Source of the DNA: Hyphococcus luteus
GTDB taxonomy: Bacteria; Pseudomonadota; Alphaproteobacteria; Caulobacterales; Parvularculaceae
DNA: 64,000 bases
Direction of reading: 5' to 3'
Assembly: GCF_002943565.1 (NCBI RefSeq)
Contig: NZ_PJCH01000017.1
Span: 62,001-126,000 of the forward strand
Every line of letters begins with the position of its first letter. The stretch's first letter is position 1. The position numbers and the translations under genes were made by a program. The notes under the pieces are model-generated. The model was not told where the DNA came from, searched no databases, and saw only the letters and a program-made list of their open reading frames with translations. Below are positions 57,022-64,000 of the stretch, one piece after another.

Positions 57022-57402
57022 CTATTTGAGGTCGACTTTCGCGCCGGCTTCTTCGAGCTTTTTCTTCATTTCCTCGGCTTCGGCCTTCGGCGCGGCTTCT
57101 TTGACAGCCTTGCCGCCGGCTTCGACGAGTTCCTTGGCTTCTTTCAGGCCAAGACCGGTGATGGCGCGGACTTCCTTGATCACATTGATCTTTTTGTCGC
57201 CGGCATCGACCAGGATGACGTCGAATTCGTCTTTTTCCTCAGCAGCCGCTTCACCGCCGCCGGCGCCCGGGGCCGCCGCGACCGCAACCGCGCCCGCCGC
57301 CGGCTCGATGCCGTACTCGTCTTTGAGGATGTTTTTGAGCTCAGCCGCTTCGAGAAGCGTCAGGCCCACAAGCTCTTCAGCCAGTTTTTTCAGATCAGCC
57401 AT
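57022..57402 (-). CDS. rplL: 50S ribosomal protein L7/L12
   Basis: 126 aa. N-terminal dimer domain [26 protein letters not shown], an Ala/Gly/Pro-rich hinge ([18 protein letters not shown]), and the C-terminal domain [37 protein letters not shown] (in parts). Stalk protein recruiting translational GTPases. Follows rplJ by 49 nt. Confidence 0.97.
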   Translation of the reverse strand: MADLKKLAEELVGLTLLEAAELKNILKDEYGIEPAAGAVAVAAAPGAGGGEAAAEEKDEFDVILVDAGDKKINVIKEVRAITGLGLKEAKELVEAGGKAVKEAAPKAEAEEMKKKLEEAGAKVDLK

Positions 57403-57451
57403 TGTCTTAAGTTCCTAGTTCGTTGATTGGGTTAGAAAAATTGATCGATGG

Positions 57452-57964
57452 TTAGGCCGCTTCGCGGGTCTCCAGGGTCTCCAGAATGCCGGCGATATTG
57501 GACGCAGGCGCGCCGAGGGCGCCGGCGATCTCCGCCGCGGGAGACGTGACGGCCGCAACGATGGAGGCGATGAGTTCTTCGCGAGACGGCATGGAGGCCA
57601 GCGCGTCCACCCCCTTCTCGTCCATGATTTCCTCGCCCATCGCGCCGCCGAGGATTTTGAGCCTCTCATTATCCTTGGCGAACTTCTTGACGGCTTTCGC
57701 CGCCGCGACCGGATCTTCGGAGAACGCAATAGCGGTCGGTCCCTGGAAGAGGTCGGAAAGTTTTTCCGCCGCCTTGCCGGAGATCGCGATCTTGGCGAGC
57801 CGATTCTTGACGATTTTCATGGAGGCGCCGGCCTCGCGAAGATCAGCGCGCAAGGTCTCGAATTCGGAGACCGTCAGGCCGCCATTTTCCACCACGACAA
57901 CCGTATTCGCATCGAACACGCCGCCGATCCATTCGACCATTTCCGCCTTTTGGGTTCTGTCCAT
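57452..57964 (-). CDS. rplJ: 50S ribosomal protein L10
   Basis: 170 aa. Starts MDRTQKAEMVEWIGGVFDANTVVVVENGGLTVSE (first part only needed for recognition), with MKIVKNRLAKIAISGKAAEKLSDLFQGPTAI. Base of the L7/L12 stalk and repressor of its own operon in E. coli. The ATG at 57964 is the family start although upstream codons are also open. rplK and rplA, normally just upstream, are absent. Confidence 0.95.
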   Translation of the reverse strand: MDRTQKAEMVEWIGGVFDANTVVVVENGGLTVSEFETLRADLREAGASMKIVKNRLAKIAISGKAAEKLSDLFQGPTAIAFSEDPVAAAKAVKKFAKDNERLKILGGAMGEEIMDEKGVDALASMPSREELIASIVAAVTSPAAEIAGALGAPASNIAGILETLETREAA

Positions 57965-58332
57965 GAGGCAGGTCCTTTGGTTCATACGAGGCCGCGGAAA
58001 TCCCCGGCCCCAACTGTCCCCGCTTGCCGCGGGGGGCTTCAAAATCAGCGTTTGAAAAGCGGAAACCAAAAAGGCTCCCGCGATTGAACGCCGAGAGCCT
58101 GCCCCAGAAGGTCCTCACGGAAAGCGCGGCCAAGAAAGCCGGCTGATCCATTTCCCTCTGTCTATGCGGGAGATTAAGAGGAGAAGCCCCTCGCCCGCAG
58201 TCTCGGACAGGTTTTCCCCTGACGTCCGAGGACGTCCAGAGAAGACGGCTTCTTAGCGGCATTTTTGACGAATGCAAGCCCCTTCCCGCCTTCCGGGGGA
58301 CGAATTCGCCCGCGCAGTGTTAGCGTGTCGCT
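57965..58332. promoter_or_regulatory. rplJ leader with two hairpins, divergent from the permease
   Basis: No gene supported in this 368-nt gap. On the minus strand AGGCTCTCGG...CGGGAGCCT (58072-58100; 8-9 bp with one G-U pair) is followed directly by TTTTTGG, a terminator-like attenuator about 110 nt before rplJ. Further upstream (58202-58230) a hairpin with stems CTCGGA/TCCGAG and CAGG/CCTG is joined by a 3-nt bulge (CGT on the minus strand) and a 6-nt loop, reminiscent of the kink-turn site where L10 binds its leader in other bacteria. A GACGTCC repeat with a 10-nt period overlaps it. A promoter is not certain. Confidence 0.5.
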
Positions 58333-59547
58333 ATGTCCGGCGAATTCCTCACGACCTGGCGCGAGGCCGCCCAGACGACCCTCGGCCTGTTCTGGATGGC
58401 CTTCTGGGCCTTCGGCCTCGGCTATCTGATCTCCAGCATGATCCAGGTTTTCGTGACGCGCGAGCGCATGAAAAAGAGCATGGGCGAGGCCGGCGCCAAG
58501 AGCGTCGGGCTTGGAAGCCTCTTCGGCTTCATCTCGAGCTCTTGCTCCTTCGCGGCGCTGGCGACCACCCGGTCGCTGTTCGCCAAAGGCGCCGGGATCA
58601 TCCCGTCTCTCGCCTTTCTTCTCGCTTCGACCAATCTCGTCATCGAACTGGGGATCGTCATCGCCGTATTCCTCGGCTGGCAATTCGTCGTCGGCGAATA
58701 TCTCGGCGGCGTTCTCCTGATCCTTCTGATGTGGCTCGTCGTGCGCCTGACGCGCCCAAAAAAACTCATTGAGAAGGCGCGCGAACATGCGCGCGAACAG
58801 GAAGCCGAGGAAGAGTCGGAAGATATTCCCGACTGGAAGAAACTGATCCGCAGCCGGGAAGGCTGGCGAAAAGTCGCCAACCGCTATGTGATGGAATGGG
58901 GGATGGTCTGGAAGGACGTGACGGTCGGCTTCACCGTCGCCGGCATTATCGCCGCCTTCGTGCCGAAAGCCTTCTTTCAGGCGCTCTTTATCGGCTCCGG
59001 GGCGGAGAATCCGGCTTTCTGGGAAGTGCTGGCGCAAAGCCTGATCGGTCCCGTGGCGGCGTTCTTCACGTTCATCGGCTCCATGGGCAACATCCCCCTC
59101 GCCGCGGTCTTATTCTCCAATGGCGTCAGCTTCGCCGGCGTCATGGCCTTCATCTTCAGCGATCTTGTCGTGCTGCCGGTCTTGCGCATTCAGGCGAAAT
59201 ATTACGGCTGGCGCATGGCGGGATATATTCTGGCGGTCTTCCTGTTCATTCTTGTGAGCGCCGCCGTGATCATGCATTACGGCTTCGCCGCCTTCGGCAT
59301 GCTCCCCGATTCATCGAGCGCGCAATCGGTGACGGACCGCGAATTCTTCAAGGTCGATTACACGCTGTTTTTCAATCTGGCGTTCGCCGCCGTCAGCGCG
59401 GCGTTCCTGATCTGGAAATGGCGCACCGCCGGCTTCATGGCGCGCGATGGAGATATGTGGAGCGAACGCATCCTGCGCTGGCTGGCGTTTCTGGCTTTCG
59501 CGTGGCTGGCGGGCGGTCTTCTCATTCCCCTGATCGGCGGCGCCTGA
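58333..59547 (+). CDS. YraQ/DUF318-family permease
   Basis: 404 aa with about eight membrane segments. The first half has GFISSSCSFAALATTRSLFAKGAG and a charged cytosolic stretch (ARPKKLIEKAREHAREQEAE), the second half FIGSMGNIPLAAVLFSNGVSFAGVMAFIFSDLVVL, a repeat-like pattern known for the predicted permease YraQ family. Members are often near metal-resistance genes; a few are proposed to export arsenic or take part in metal handling. The conserved Cys in SSSCSF lies within the membrane. Directly upstream of csoR (convergent) and the copper genes, so a role in copper handling is inferred, not shown. The start has no obvious ribosome-binding site. Confidence 0.75.
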   Translation: MSGEFLTTWREAAQTTLGLFWMAFWAFGLGYLISSMIQVFVTRERMKKSMGEAGAKSVGLGSLFGFISSSCSFAALATTRSLFAKGAGIIPSLAFLLASTNLVIELGIVIAVFLGWQFVVGEYLGGVLLILLMWLVVRLTRPKKLIEKAREHAREQEAEEESEDIPDWKKLIRSREGWRKVANRYVMEWGMVWKDVTVGFTVAGIIAAFVPKAFFQALFIGSGAENPAFWEVLAQSLIGPVAAFFTFIGSMGNIPLAAVLFSNGVSFAGVMAFIFSDLVVLPVLRIQAKYYGWRMAGYILAVFLFILVSAAVIMHYGFAAFGMLPDSSSAQSVTDREFFKVDYTLFFNLAFAAVSAAFLIWKWRTAGFMARDGDMWSERILRWLAFLAFAWLAGGLLIPLIGGA

Positions 59548-59574
59548 TCGCAAGCCCCCGATCTCAGACGAGGG

Positions 59575-59850
59575 CTAGCGCTTCGTCTTCGAGAAAAGCT
59601 CCACGAGCTCGCTGAACTTCTCGCGCTGGTCCGCCGCATCCCCGGACGCAATCGCTTCTTCGACGCAGGAAGCGGCGTGGCTGGAGAGAACCGCATCCTC
59701 GACCTTTGAAATCGCCGCCTTCACCGCCTGGATCTGGTGGAGGACGTCCATGCAATAGCGGTCTTCCTCGATCATGCGGGCGACGCCGCGCACTTGGCCC
59801 TCGATGCGGTTGAGGCGCTTGATGGTCGATGACTTGTCGCAATGGCTCAT
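59575..59850 (-). CDS. csoR: CsoR-type copper-sensing repressor
   Basis: 91 aa all-helical DUF156 repressor. The Cu(I) ligands Cys33, His58 and Cys62 (RYCMDVL, SSHAASC) have the same 25- and 4-residue spacing as the known CsoR trio Cys36, His61, Cys65, which separates it from RcnR and FrmR. The core KRLNRIEGQVRGVARMIEED is typical. Divergent from copA with an operator between them (59870-59886). Copper binding would release the repressor and start copA expression. Confidence 0.92.
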   Translation of the reverse strand: MSHCDKSSTIKRLNRIEGQVRGVARMIEEDRYCMDVLHQIQAVKAAISKVEDAVLSSHAASCVEEAIASGDAADQREKFSELVELFSKTKR

Positions 59851-59864
59851 GACGGATCCGTGAC

Positions 59865-59893
59865 TTGAAATACCCTATAGGGGTATATTATAG
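59865..59893 (+). promoter_or_regulatory. CsoR operator overlapping the copA promoter
   Basis: ATACCC-TATA-GGGGTAT at 59870-59886 matches the ATACCC...GGGTAT arrangement of CsoR sites. On the plus strand TTGAAA (59865-59870) and TTATAG (59888-59893) are 17 nt apart and the operator fills the spacer, so bound CsoR would block RNA polymerase directly. The same site lies 20 nt from the csoR start and could also give autoregulation. Confidence 0.8.
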
Positions 59894-59918
59894 ATCGGGT
59901 CGCAAATGAAAAGCCCTG

Positions 59919-61820
59919 ATGGGAACGCCCATGTTCAATCGCCGAAAGTTCCTTGAAACCGCCGCCTTCTTCACCGGCTCAGCCGCCACCCAGACGCTCC
60001 TGCCCGCCTGGGCGCGCTCGGGCGCGGCGAACGACATGACCGGCCTCAAGGCGCTCTCGGGAACCGAATTTCACCTGCGCGCCGCACACACGCCGGTCTC
60101 CATCGACGGCAGGCCGGGCCGCGCTGTTGCTATCAACGGCCAGCTCCCCGCCCCGCTCCTCAGGTGGCGGGAAGGCGACGAGTTGACCCTGCATCTCACC
60201 AACAGCCTCGACGAGGACACCTCCATCCACTGGCACGGCATCCTCCTGCCGCCGGAAATGGACGGCGTGCCGGGGGTTTCCTTCCCCGGCGTCAGGCCAG
60301 GCGAGACCTTCACCTACCGCTTTCCGGTCAAACAGGCAGGCACATACTGGTATCACTCCCATTCGGGATTGCAGGAACAGGCCGGTCATTACGGGCCGAT
60401 TGTTATCGAGCCGAAAGGCGCCGACCCGGTCGCTTATGACCGGGATTATGTGATTGTCCTCTCCGACTGGACCTTCGCCAACCCCGATCATGTGTTTGCG
60501 AAGCTGAAAAAGAATTCCGAAAGTTACAATTTCCAGAAGCGCACGCTTGTCGATTTCTTCCGCGATGTGGACGAAGACGGGCTGGACGCCGCTTTTTCCA
60601 ACCGCGCCATGTGGGGCGCCATGCGCATGAGCCCCACGGACATCGCGGACGTCACGGGCGAAACCTACACTTATCTCATCAACGGCCACGGGCCGGGCGA
60701 CAACTGGACGGGCCTTTTCAATCCCGGCGAGCGGGTGCGCCTGCGCATCATCAACGCCTCGGCGATGACCATCTTCAATCTGCGCTTTCCCGAATTGCCC
60801 ATGACGGTGGTTCAGGCGGACGGCCTCAACGTCAAACCTGTCGAGACGGATGAAATCCAGGTCGGCGTTGCGGAAACCTATGACGTCGTCATTCAGCCGC
60901 GTGAAGACAAAGCCTACACGCTGATGGCGGAGTCCATCGACCGCTCCGGCTATGCGCGCGCCACCTTCGCCCCGCGCGAAGGCATGAGCGCGCCCGTCCC
61001 GCCTTTGCGCGAGCGCCCGACGCTCACCATGCGCGACATGGCCATGGCGGGGCACGCCGGACATGACATGAATATGAGCGGCGGGATGAAAAACGATTCC
61101 GATGACGGAATGTCCATGGATCACGGCGACATGAATCATGAAGGCATGGATCACGGTGATATGGATCATGACGGCATGGCCGGAGACATGTCGGGCCATT
61201 CCATGGACGCCGGCGGCGAAACCGCGCTGCAGGAACACAATCACCCGACAGGCGTCGGCGTCGACATGGTCGCGGAGGTTCCTTCGCGCCGTCTCGACGA
61301 GCCCGGACTCGGCCTCGAAAACGCCGGCCACCGGGTTCTCACCTACAGCCAGCTCGCGGCGCTCGACATGAACCCCGACATGCGCGCCCCGGAACGCGAG
61401 ATGGAGCTGCATCTCACCGGCAACATGCACCGTTATATGTGGTCTTTCGACGGCCGGAAATTCTCCGAAGTCGACGGACCTATCGTTTTCAACGAAGGCG
61501 AGCGGCTGCGCCTCACCCTCGTCAACGACACTATGATGTCGCATCCGATCCATCTGCACGGCATGTTCTTCGACGTCGTTACCGACCCGTCGAGCCATTT
61601 CAAACCGCGCAAACACACGATCATCGTCAAGCCCGGCGAAAAGGTTTCGGTGGACGTCACGGCCGACGCGGTGGGCGACTGGGCCTTCCATTGTCACCTG
61701 CTCTATCACATGGCCGCCGGCATGATGCGCGTCGTCTCCGTGCACCCGCGCGACGCAATGATGGAGCATGACAATCACGACATGCATGACATGCATAAAA
61801 GCCATGGGGAGCGCTCATAA
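59919..61820 (+). CDS. copA: multicopper oxidase CopA (copper resistance)
   Basis: 633 aa. A Tat signal (NRRKFLETAAFF) sends the folded protein to the periplasm. Copper ligands: HWH at residues 104-106 (SIHWHGILLP), HSH at 146-148 (YWYHSHSG), HPIHLHG at 542-548, and HCHLLYHM at 591-598 with the type-1 Cys592. Between about residues 368 and 435 is a Met/His/Asp-rich insert (for example MDHGDMNHEGMDH) that may store Cu(I). Oxidises Cu(I) to the less toxic Cu(II). The ATG at 59919 is a choice; one at 59931 is possible. Followed by copB with a one-base overlap. Confidence 0.93.
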   Translation: MGTPMFNRRKFLETAAFFTGSAATQTLLPAWARSGAANDMTGLKALSGTEFHLRAAHTPVSIDGRPGRAVAINGQLPAPLLRWREGDELTLHLTNSLDEDTSIHWHGILLPPEMDGVPGVSFPGVRPGETFTYRFPVKQAGTYWYHSHSGLQEQAGHYGPIVIEPKGADPVAYDRDYVIVLSDWTFANPDHVFAKLKKNSESYNFQKRTLVDFFRDVDEDGLDAAFSNRAMWGAMRMSPTDIADVTGETYTYLINGHGPGDNWTGLFNPGERVRLRIINASAMTIFNLRFPELPMTVVQADGLNVKPVETDEIQVGVAETYDVVIQPREDKAYTLMAESIDRSGYARATFAPREGMSAPVPPLRERPTLTMRDMAMAGHAGHDMNMSGGMKNDSDDGMSMDHGDMNHEGMDHGDMDHDGMAGDMSGHSMDAGGETALQEHNHPTGVGVDMVAEVPSRRLDEPGLGLENAGHRVLTYSQLAALDMNPDMRAPEREMELHLTGNMHRYMWSFDGRKFSEVDGPIVFNEGERLRLTLVNDTMMSHPIHLHGMFFDVVTDPSSHFKPRKHTIIVKPGEKVSVDVTADAVGDWAFHCHLLYHMAAGMMRVVSVHPRDAMMEHDNHDMHDMHKSHGERS

Positions 61821-62566
61821 TGAAATGGCTTTCCCTTCTCGCGACGTCTTCCCTCCTCGCCGCGCCGGCAGCGGCGCAGACCATCCCGTCGAACAGCGAG
61901 ATGCGCGAACACACGCGTGAGCATCATGGCGGGCTGACCCTCGGCTATGTCGAGGGTGAACGGCTTGAATACCGCTCCAATGAAGGCGATCCGGTTTTCC
62001 TATGGGACGCGCAGGGCTGGTATGGCGGCGACATCAACAAGCTGTGGGTGAAGACCGAAGGCGAATATGATTTCAAGGCCGACGAATTCGAAGAGGCCGA
62101 AGTCCAGGCCTTGTGGAGCCGCGCCATTGGCGGTTTTTTCGACGCTCAGGCGGGTCTGCGCCACGACTTCGCGCCGGGCGGCGACCGCACTTTCGCGGTG
62201 GTCGGGCTTCAGGGCCTGACGCCCTATCTGTTCGAAGTGGATTCCGCGCTGTTCGTTTCCGATGACGGAGACGTCTCGGCGCGCATCGAGGCGGAATACG
62301 AATTGCTGATCACCCAGCGCCTCATTCTTCAGCCACGCACGGAACTCAATTTCGAATTTCAGGACGTTCCCGAATACGGGCTCGGCTCGGGACTGTCGAC
62401 TGCGGAAGTCGGCGCGCGCCTGCGCTATGAGATCAAGCGGGAATTCGCGCCTTATATCGGTGTTTCATGGGAGCGCGCCCTTGGCGACACGGCCGATTTC
62501 GCCCGCGCCGACGGCGAGGATCCGGGCGGCGTGTCTTTTCTCGCAGGGGTTCGGATCTGGTTTTAA
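61820..62566 (+). CDS. copB: copper resistance outer-membrane protein CopB
   Basis: 248 aa. A signal peptide (MKWLSLLATSSLLAAPAAAQ) is followed by a short linker and the PcoB/CopB domain GLTLGYVEGERLEYRSNEGDPVF, DINKLWVKTEGEYDF, and RAIGGFFDAQAGLRHDF. The beta-strand pattern and terminal WF (GVRIWF) suggest an outer-membrane barrel. The usual Met/His-rich N-terminus is short here. Works with CopA; its start shares one base with the copA stop (TAATG). Confidence 0.92.
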   Translation: MKWLSLLATSSLLAAPAAAQTIPSNSEMREHTREHHGGLTLGYVEGERLEYRSNEGDPVFLWDAQGWYGGDINKLWVKTEGEYDFKADEFEEAEVQALWSRAIGGFFDAQAGLRHDFAPGGDRTFAVVGLQGLTPYLFEVDSALFVSDDGDVSARIEAEYELLITQRLILQPRTELNFEFQDVPEYGLGSGLSTAEVGARLRYEIKREFAPYIGVSWERALGDTADFARADGEDPGGVSFLAGVRIWF

Positions 62567-62598
62567 AAACCGGCATAGAAGCAAAGTGAGGATGAAGC

Positions 62599-64000
62599 AT
62601 GTCTCACGACGCGCATACCCATAAAGATCAGCAGACGGATGCTTGTTGCAGTGGCGGCGAAAGTACAGCCGAATCCGGCGGCAAATACGATACGGTCCCG
62701 GCCGATTATCACGGAACCGTCTACACCTGCCCCATGCATCCTGAGGTGCGGCAAGTAAAACCCGGCTCCTGCCCGCTTTGCGGCATGGCGCTGGAGCCGG
62801 AAAGCTTCGAAGCCGGCCAGGAAGAAGACACGTCCGAACTCAACGACATGACGCTGCGCTTCTGGGCGAGCGCCATCTTCACCCTGCCGCTTTTCATCTA
62901 CGCCATGGCGGAAATGTTGCCTAACGCGCCGCTTCGGGACATTGCGCCGCCGGGCTGGGCGCAATGGATACAGCTCGCGCTGGCGACGCCCGTCGTTCTG
63001 TGGGGCGGCTGGCCGTTTCTGGCGCGCGGCGTTCAGTCCGTTCGCACCATGAACCTCAACATGTTCACGCTGATCGGCCTTGGCGTCAGCGTCGCTTATC
63101 TGTTTTCACTGGTCGCGACCGTCGCGCCGTCGGTCTTTCCGCCGGCGTTTCGCGGTCACGGCGGCGACGTTCCGGTCTATTTCGAAGCGGCCGCCGTCAT
63201 CACGACGCTGGTGCTGCTCGGTCAGGTGCTCGAACTGCGCGCGCGTAGCCAGACCTCCGGCGCTATCCGCGCGCTCCTGGAACTGGCCCCGCCCACAGCT
63301 ACGCGGCTTAATGAAAATGGCGAGGAAGAGGAAATTTCCGTCGACGATGTCGCCGAAGACGACCGCCTGCGCGTTCGTCCCGGGGAGAGAATTCCCGTGG
63401 ACGGCGTCATCGTCGAGGGCAGGAGCGCCGTCGATGAATCGATGATCACAGGCGAGCCCATGCCGGTAGAAAAAACGCCGGGCGACACTGTCACCGGCGG
63501 CACGATCAACGGAACCGGCGGCTTCGTTATGAAAGCAACCCGTGTCGGCAAGGACACGCTCCTGTCGCAGATCGTGCAGATGGTCGCCGAGGCCCAGCGC
63601 AGCCGCGCGCCGATCCAGCGCCTGGCGGACATCGTCGCCGGCTGGTTCGTGCCCGCGGTCATTCTCGCCGCTGTCATTACTTTCGTAGTCTGGAGCTTCG
63701 TCGGGCCCGAACCCGCGATGGCTTTCGCCCTTGTCAACGCTGTTTCAGTGCTGATCATCGCCTGCCCCTGCGCGCTCGGGCTCGCCACGCCCATGTCGAT
63801 CATGGTCGGAACCGGCAAGGGCGCGCGCGAGGGCATTCTCATCAAGAACGCCGAAGCGCTCGAGACTTTTGAGAAGGTGGACGTCATCGTCGTCGACAAG
63901 ACCGGCACGCTGACGGAAGGAAAGCCGAAACTGACTCTTGTCGAACCGGCCGAAGGGGTGACGGGAGACCAGTTGCTTTCCGCCGCGGCTGGCGTCGAAG
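62599..64000 (+). CDS. copper/silver P1B-type ATPase (cut by right edge)
   Basis: The first 467 codons are present, open to the edge. A His/Cys-rich start ([14 protein letters not shown]) precedes the metal-binding YTCPMHPEV...CPLCGM, Cys44, Met46, His47, Cys58 and Cys61, in place of the usual HMA domains. The membrane helix Cys-Pro-Cys lies at residues 389-391 (ACPCALG) and the phosphorylated Asp at 433 (DKTGTLTEG); TGEPMP is also present. Exports Cu(I) or Ag(I). The GAGG ribosome-binding site is 8 nt upstream of the ATG, 32 nt after copB. This ending with a HMBD domain resembles SilP/CopB-type exporters; the exact metal is unproven. Confidence 0.93.
   Translation, partial: MSHDAHTHKDQQTDACCSGGESTAESGGKYDTVPADYHGTVYTCPMHPEVRQVKPGSCPLCGMALEPESFEAGQEEDTSELNDMTLRFWASAIFTLPLFIYAMAEMLPNAPLRDIAPPGWAQWIQLALATPVVLWGGWPFLARGVQSVRTMNLNMFTLIGLGVSVAYLFSLVATVAPSVFPPAFRGHGGDVPVYFEAAAVITTLVLLGQVLELRARSQTSGAIRALLELAPPTATRLNENGEEEEISVDDVAEDDRLRVRPGERIPVDGVIVEGRSAVDESMITGEPMPVEKTPGDTVTGGTINGTGGFVMKATRVGKDTLLSQIVQMVAEAQRSRAPIQRLADIVAGWFVPAVILAAVITFVVWSFVGPEPAMAFALVNAVSVLIIACPCALGLATPMSIMVGTGKGAREGILIKNAEALETFEKVDVIVVDKTGTLTEGKPKLTLVEPAEGVTGDQLLSAAAGVE

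Noticed and set aside
58333-59547. Permease as part of a known arsenic operon
   Set aside because: No ArsR, ArsC or ArsB seen nearby; only the copper cluster is present.

Overview
The window is a 64 kb stretch of a GC-rich alphaproteobacterial chromosome made almost entirely of core genes. Support for Alphaproteobacteria: the block skp-bamA-rseP-dxr-cdsA-uppS-frr-pyrH-tsf-rpsB in that order, a short prolyl-tRNA synthetase of the alphaproteobacterial type, an ATP12-type F1-ATPase assembly chaperone, and a short-LID adenylate kinase. A family-level placement (perhaps near Parvularculales, Caulobacterales or Hyphomonadaceae) is only a guess.

Layout. 1-10.4 kb, minus strand: outer-membrane assembly (Skp, cut by the left edge, and BamA), the site-2 protease RseP, isoprenoid and phospholipid synthesis (Dxr, CdsA, UppS), and translation genes (Frr, PyrH, EF-Ts, S2). 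10.6-20.9 kb, mixed strands: an unknown membrane/coiled-coil protein, a photolyase-cyclopropane synthase pair, LolD/LolC, ProS with two tiny unknown genes, tRNA-Leu(GAG), LipB, a reductase of the extended SDR family, and an exported EF-hand protein. 21-26.6 kb, minus strand: a compact six-gene run (HtrA-type protease, RarA, fatty-acid hydroxylase, CrcB, RluC, ATP12) whose genes mostly touch or overlap. 26.8-45.5 kb, minus strand: the complete str, S10, spc and alpha ribosomal operons from rpsL to rplQ. 45.9-48.2 kb, plus strand: two glycosyltransferase genes sit between rpsL and rpoC. 48.3-58.0 kb, minus strand: rpoC, rpoB, rplL and rplJ. 58.3 kb to the right edge: a YraQ-type permease, then a copper-resistance cluster (CsoR repressor, multicopper oxidase CopA, outer-membrane CopB, and a P1B-type ATPase cut by the edge) with a visible CsoR-type operator overlapping the likely copA promoter.

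How it works together: the window holds much of the translation and transcription machinery, with recognisable sigma-70-like promoters before rpsB, rpsL and rpsM, and intrinsic terminators after tsf, tuf, rplQ and rpoC. The canonical nusG-rplKA-rplJL-rpoBC-rpsLG-fusA-tuf order is broken twice, at rplJ (the copper block lies where rplKA usually is) and between rpoC and rpsL (the glycosyltransferase pair).

I see no rRNA, CRISPR array, insertion sequence, integrase or phage gene. Nothing here is clearly a new defence or metabolic system. The least explained items are the prepilin-like membrane protein at 10.7-11.2 kb, the glycosyltransferase pair, the two overlapping small genes before proS, the acidic Ala/Glu tails on S2, L3 and RpoC, and the structured leader of rplJ. 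All similarity calls are from reading motifs; no database search was run.
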